This document shows positions 59,860 through 64,000 of a stretch of DNA of 64,000 nucleotides, piece by piece. Under the pieces are notes generated by a model. The model saw only the letters and a program-made list of their open reading frames with translations, did not search any database and was not told where the DNA came from. A program made the position numbers and the translations under genes. The stretch is from Polytrichum commune (lineage: Eukaryota > Streptophyta > Polytrichopsida > Polytrichales > Polytrichaceae). The stretch is taken from contig OX485807.1 in NCBI GenBank assembly GCA_950295325.1, positions 34,812,440-34,876,439 of the forward strand, in the 5' to 3' direction. The number at the start of each line of letters is the position of its first letter. The stretch's first letter is position 1.

Positions 59860-61478
59860 TTGAGGATGAATTTATTGCAGTAGTTTCCTAAATGTCTTCC
59901 ATAGCAAAATTTTACGCTTGGGTGATATGGGGGTTTGTTATCCATGGTGCATCCCAAAAGAGGTTTGACCTTTTTGGTGTATGTCTCGGTTGGTTAGCCA
60001 TTTTATTTACGCATGGCATAGTATTTGTTACGTGTGATATTAGGGCACTCTTGAATTCCTTTTCTATATAAGTTTTTCATGTTCCGGATTGAGCCATTGT
60101 GTTGGGTTGAGGTTGGTGAAATGGAGAGCCAAAATGGTGTTTAGTGTCCAATGAGGGAAAGGTTGTTTCAACGATTCGGGGTTTCAATGCTCCTTGTTTG
60201 GCCAATTTGTTTACCTTATCATTGCCCCATGTGTTTGTGTGGGCTCTAATTTTCTTTATGGTGATCTTATGATGGGAGTGTTGAATTGTGTTGATAATTT
60301 GTGTGACGAGGAATTAATATGGGTGGTTGTATTGTGAGATGGGGTGTCTAATGTGATTGAGAAAGAGGTAGATATGTTGAGATTGTATGTGAACATGAAT
60401 GTGTTGGTGGTGAGAGTTTTGGTGTGTTCTAATGCTAGTAACTATGCATATACCTTTGCTCTTAGGATGTTTGGATAGTCAAGTAGTTTGGTACCAATGC
60501 CTATGTGTAGAGGTTATGTGTAGTTGGGGTTTGATTGGGTTGTGAGCTTGGCCCATTTTATGGTTTTTGGGGTTTGTTCTAAGTTGGTTATGTGTGTGAG
60601 GCCATTGTTTTTCCATTGGTTTGAGAAAGTCAGTCCAAATGAGCCAAAGATGGAGTATTTTTTGTGTGGGGAGTGGTATTCTGTGATGTTTATGGGGCAT
60701 GTTAGCGGCATAAAGAAATAGGAGTGAGTGAGTCAGAAGGTATTGACGAGGGTGTCTAGGATATATGGGGGGAAGACACGGTGATTTTGTGTAAGTGGGG
60801 TGATGTGGTAATGTACAAATGTATATATTTATCTGGAGGAATCATGTGTTGGTGGGGAGAAGGGGGAGGTATTTGTGAATAGTTTTGAGGAGCATATTTC
60901 CCACAACCATGTCAATTGTGGGGATGGATGCCAGGAAACTCCACGTGTGGTCGTGGATTTGAGTGAGAGGGAAGTACATTTGCTTCGCTTACATTCTTGT
61001 ATTTGGAGGTCAAGGTGTGGATGATAAGTTGGGTCATATACATTTTCACTCTTTAGATTGTGCTTTTAAAATTGAGTTGTAAACTTTAGATTATATGGCT
61101 TGTCTTTATGCGCGTTGGGCAAGTTTAGTGACTTGTAGTAGGCTGTGTTTGTAAAGGATGTTATTTTGGTTAAGGGGTTGGGTTTGGGGGATCCATTTGA
61201 TGTGTGTAGTTTGGGGTGAGTTCCAATGGCATTTATACCTAATGTACACTTTAGTGCTCCCCATTTGTCTTCTTTTTTTGGTTTATTTTGAAGGCAAATA
61301 TACTAGTGATGGGAGTACCCAATAGTATGTTGTTGTTATGTTGCTTGGGTTGTTCAATGCATGGGATGGGATTTGTGTTGGGGGTGGCATGGTTGTCATT
61401 TGAATGGAGTTTGGTATGTAGTCCGTGAGAGGTGGAAACATAGTCATTGATTGTATGGGTACATTAGATTTAGTTTTT

Positions 61479-62164
61479 CACTAGTAGAAAACTTTGCCAA
61501 AAAGAACCGCAACCAAATCGCCTTTAGTTCTTTTGAACGCCATGATTTGCATGCGCTAAACGCTCGGGGGGGGGGGGGGGGCCGTGTGTTAAAAAGTTAA
61601 GGATATAGGTGCGAACAACCACTATTTTATAGGGGGGTATTACTTTCAATTCTCTTCTTTTTTTCACATGCTATCATTATGTAAATTTCTACTCTTGGTT
61701 AATAGAAAAATGGCTTGCATTACTTATAATTCCAAATTACCTATTATTCCATACCCTATAGTACTTTAAAGATGTCCAGTGCCATTTTTGATACCCTATA
61801 TTACTCTTAAGTCCATTTATAATTTTTAGCCCCCATGTTTTAAAAATACCCTATCATTTGTTCGCACGTATATTGCTACTCCAACCAATGACTAACCCCC
61901 CCCCCCCGAGGCTAAACGACTACATTTTCTTTTTTGGTTCGACGACTCATATTTTAGGAATTCGGGGGCTTGTAATATACCATTGGAAATGTCTTGAGAA
62001 TACTTTTCCAATGGTATATCACATGTCCCAAGAAATTTAAAATTGATGTCACAACACAAAAAAAGAAAAAATCAATAGTCGTTTAACGACTGCAATTTAG
62101 GATGGTCAAAAGAACCGCAACTGATTTGGGCTACATTATTTTTGGGCATAGTTTTCTACTAGTG
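61479..62164. mobile_element. Non-autonomous CACTA (En/Spm-like) element
   Basis: 686 bp with inverted ends CACTAGTAGAAAACTTTGCC and complement CACTAGTAGAAAACTATGCC. CACTA plus (G/C)AAGAAAA-like ends is the hallmark of plant En/Spm elements. Subterminal aaaagaaccgcaac occurs near both ends. The 3-bp target duplication is not preserved. No transposase; the element lies inside the LINE remnant. Confidence 0.85.
61563..61910. mobile_element. G-rich-ended element L, copy 2, with 8-bp target duplication
   Basis: 348 bp inside the CACTA-type element. The ends are CTCGGGGGG and CCCCCCGAG, flanked by an exact 8-bp direct repeat GCTAAACG (61555-61562, 61911-61918). Second-tier inverted motifs ataggtgcgaacaa and ttgttcgcacgtat face each other. 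An 8-bp duplication suggests hAT-type transposition, but the G-run ends are unusual for that group. Confidence 0.87.
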
Positions 62165-62683
62165 GGTGGTGTGTTTTTGTTGGAAGTCCTGGAAGGGTAG
62201 TTTTTGTTTTGGGGGTTAAGGAGGGGTAGGAAAAGGTTATTATGGAGGAGTGTGTTTTTGTAGTGGGAAGGTGGTGTCTATTGAGTCGATGTGTATCATA
62301 AAGTGCTTTTTGAGGTTGAAGAAAGTTATGGTTGATTGTGATTTGATGCATGCTTGGGAGTTGAGGAGCAGTAGGTTTTTGGCTCCTCCATATTCAAGGA
62401 TTATGAATTTTACGAGTCCTTGGTATATTTGGCCTAGTGGACCATGGTCATTTAATGTTTGTGTTAGTTGTTCGCTTAGTGCTATGGTGTATTGGATAGG
62501 AGGGAGAGGCTTCGATTCCAAATGCTTCTCTAGGGAGTTGGGTGAATATGTTAGTGGTACTCATAGAGAGGTTGCATATTGATTTTGTGAGTTTTATAAC
62601 AAGTTTATATGATTTACAAATGTTATGGATTGAGAAGGGAACTGTGTAGAATGTGTATTCTATACTTGACATGATGATTGTAT

Positions 62684-62709
62684 TATATATATATATATAT
62701 ACATATATA
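62684..62709 (+). repeat. (TA)n microsatellite
   Basis: Alternating AT run with one interruption. Confidence 0.9.
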
Positions 62710-64000
62710 TTTGTTGGAGAGAGGTTGGTGAGAAAAGTAGGGCAACGCTTTGATTTTTGAATAGCCCAATTGAGGGATGTGATTTATTTTATGCCTAGCT
62801 ATGTGTATGGTTCATTTATTGAGAGGATTGGGAGTAATTTATTTTTGTAGTTAATGTTATGAGCCTTAATGTATGTTTGCAAATTAATTTTGTTTAAGCA
62901 TCATGTTATTGTGCATTTATTTATTCCTAGGTCCAAAATACAAAGACAAACAACAAGAGACAACGACAATGAAGAGCAAGGCATGCATCAAAGGGTTCAT
63001 GATGCATCCCTTAGTGTCCTCGTCAAATCCGAGGCAATCATTCCTCCCCACTTTGCACTACCAATGACGAGATCAAGAGCATAATCCATATATGAATCAA
63101 AGGTCAAATTTCATGCTAACAAGTTACAACAACAACATCTTCATCTCACATAGTACTTGGGTATTGAAAATATTGTTGTTGAGCACTCATCCATCTAGGT
63201 GATTAAGGGCATTGCAAAATGAAACTTAGGAGCATTGTGGTAATTCAAGGCCCATGCAATAATATGGTGACTAAGCCAAGAAAGTTTGCAATGAAAATGG
63301 CAAGGAAGGACATGAAGGCATTCGCTACCAAGGCGATGAACAAAGGTGAGGTGACGCTATTTGGCAAGTTAGCTCTTGTTTCATCACCCATGATGTTGAT
63401 TGGTGGTGCCGGCAACCCACAAACTTCACATTCCACACATAGCTAGGTAGTGGTGACATTGCATTGATGGCATGGTGTGAGCTACAATTCACTTGTATGG
63501 GTGGCTAGGTTGGCTAATTATGCAGTGGAGAAGGGGTATTTTCAAGCAAGACATTTCATGGGGCATGTTTACATTTCATTATTGGTCTATTATTCGCCCT
63601 AAAAAAAGGTTGGTGGGGAATACTTGGTGTTGGTGCAAACTCTCTTCAACACAATGAAGTCGTTGAACCTGGTGAGGCGAAGAGTGCTTGGGTTGCTTCC
63701 GGATATCTATGATGGGGTAGGTGTGGTTGTTTTCCAGCTCATACTTTGGTTGTGGTGGAGTGTGTGGTTTAGGATTAGTATTAGCAATATATTTGTATGT
63801 TTGGGGCCGCAACTCATTTATAATGAAGAATTTTGCCATTGTTGAGAAAATCTTTGCGCCCTCCTCGATAGTCTTGGAGTTGTACCAATGTGGAGTTGTT
63901 AGTATTGAGGATCCATGTGCTTTGGGGGTGTATAGTGTCTCGTGACATTGGTTTTGATGGTATCCTCATTTTCCGTTCCTTCTCACTATGTTGGTCTTTG
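62710..64000. other. No gene assigned
   Basis: Short overlapping frames on both strands (for example 63219-63446 plus, 63579-63839 minus) with no recognised motif. It may include 5' parts of the LINE at 59.9-62.6 kb, but I could not identify its blocks. Confidence 0.4.

Larger units (their letters stand above)
59860..62600 (-). pseudogene. Decayed LINE with RNase H, split by a CACTA-type element
   Basis: On the minus strand, 60180-60480 reads as an RNase H domain ending IKKIRAHTNTWGNDKVNKLA then KQGA, the H...GNE-x-AD-x-LAK-x-GA pattern of type-I RNase H, with one stop upstream. Further downstream a CNLCP motif (about 59860) fits the usual C-terminal zinc-binding tail. Upstream, 62240-62521 contains GQIYQGLVKFIILEYGG, like the LINE reverse-transcriptase thumb (Y-x-x-LV-x-x-x-LEYG). 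Frames shift repeatedly, so it is dead. The thumb assignment is the weakest part. Confidence 0.65.

Overview
This window looks like nuclear DNA of a land plant, most likely a flowering plant. It is AT-rich and gene-poor. It carries one clear plant-type U-box/ARM E3 ligase gene, a eukaryotic tRNA-Ala(AGC) with no encoded CCA, and many plant-style transposon remnants: Tourist-like, hAT-like, pogo-like and CACTA-like elements, LINEs and a tRNA-derived SINE. I see no bacterial, organellar or viral gene set. The species cannot be named from this sequence.

Layout. 0-5 kb: a decayed LINE split by a complete 689-bp pogo-like element, a G-rich-ended element, a small inverted repeat and a GGGTGGGCAT minisatellite. 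5-16 kb: Tourist-like MITEs with GGGCCACTTCACACACGAG ends, a related 459-bp element, foldback repeats, and a repeat invaded by a 392-bp hAT-type MITE with a perfect 8-bp target duplication. 17-21 kb: a second MITE family (ends gGTTTACACCATGG). 22-26 kb: unidentified ORFs, a possible small two-exon gene and a SINE. 27-28 kb: a decayed LINE reverse transcriptase split by a MITE. 29-32.6 kb: foldback elements and a GC-rich island with a strong TATA box. 34-35.3 kb: a membrane-protein-like exon fragment cut by a MITE. 37.7-38.8 kb: a 414-bp tandem duplication carrying two tRNA-Ala copies. 45.8-48.9 kb: the U-box gene (minus strand) with an internally duplicated leader. 49-58 kb: more MITEs, including one whose empty site survives in a neighbouring duplicate. 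59-62.6 kb: a minus-strand LINE with RNase H, broken by a CACTA-type element that itself holds a G-rich-ended element with an 8-bp target duplication.

The only confident protein-coding gene is the U-box E3 ligase at 45854-47956. The first tRNA-Ala copy looks functional; the second has a D-stem mismatch. Most of the remainder is transposon sediment. Several insertions are unusually well resolved because the target frame or a paralogous empty site can still be read. No new defence or metabolic system was found. The most distinctive feature is a set of MITE families sharing GGGCC/GGGGCC...TTCACAC-type ends and TTA/TAA targets, covering much of the window.
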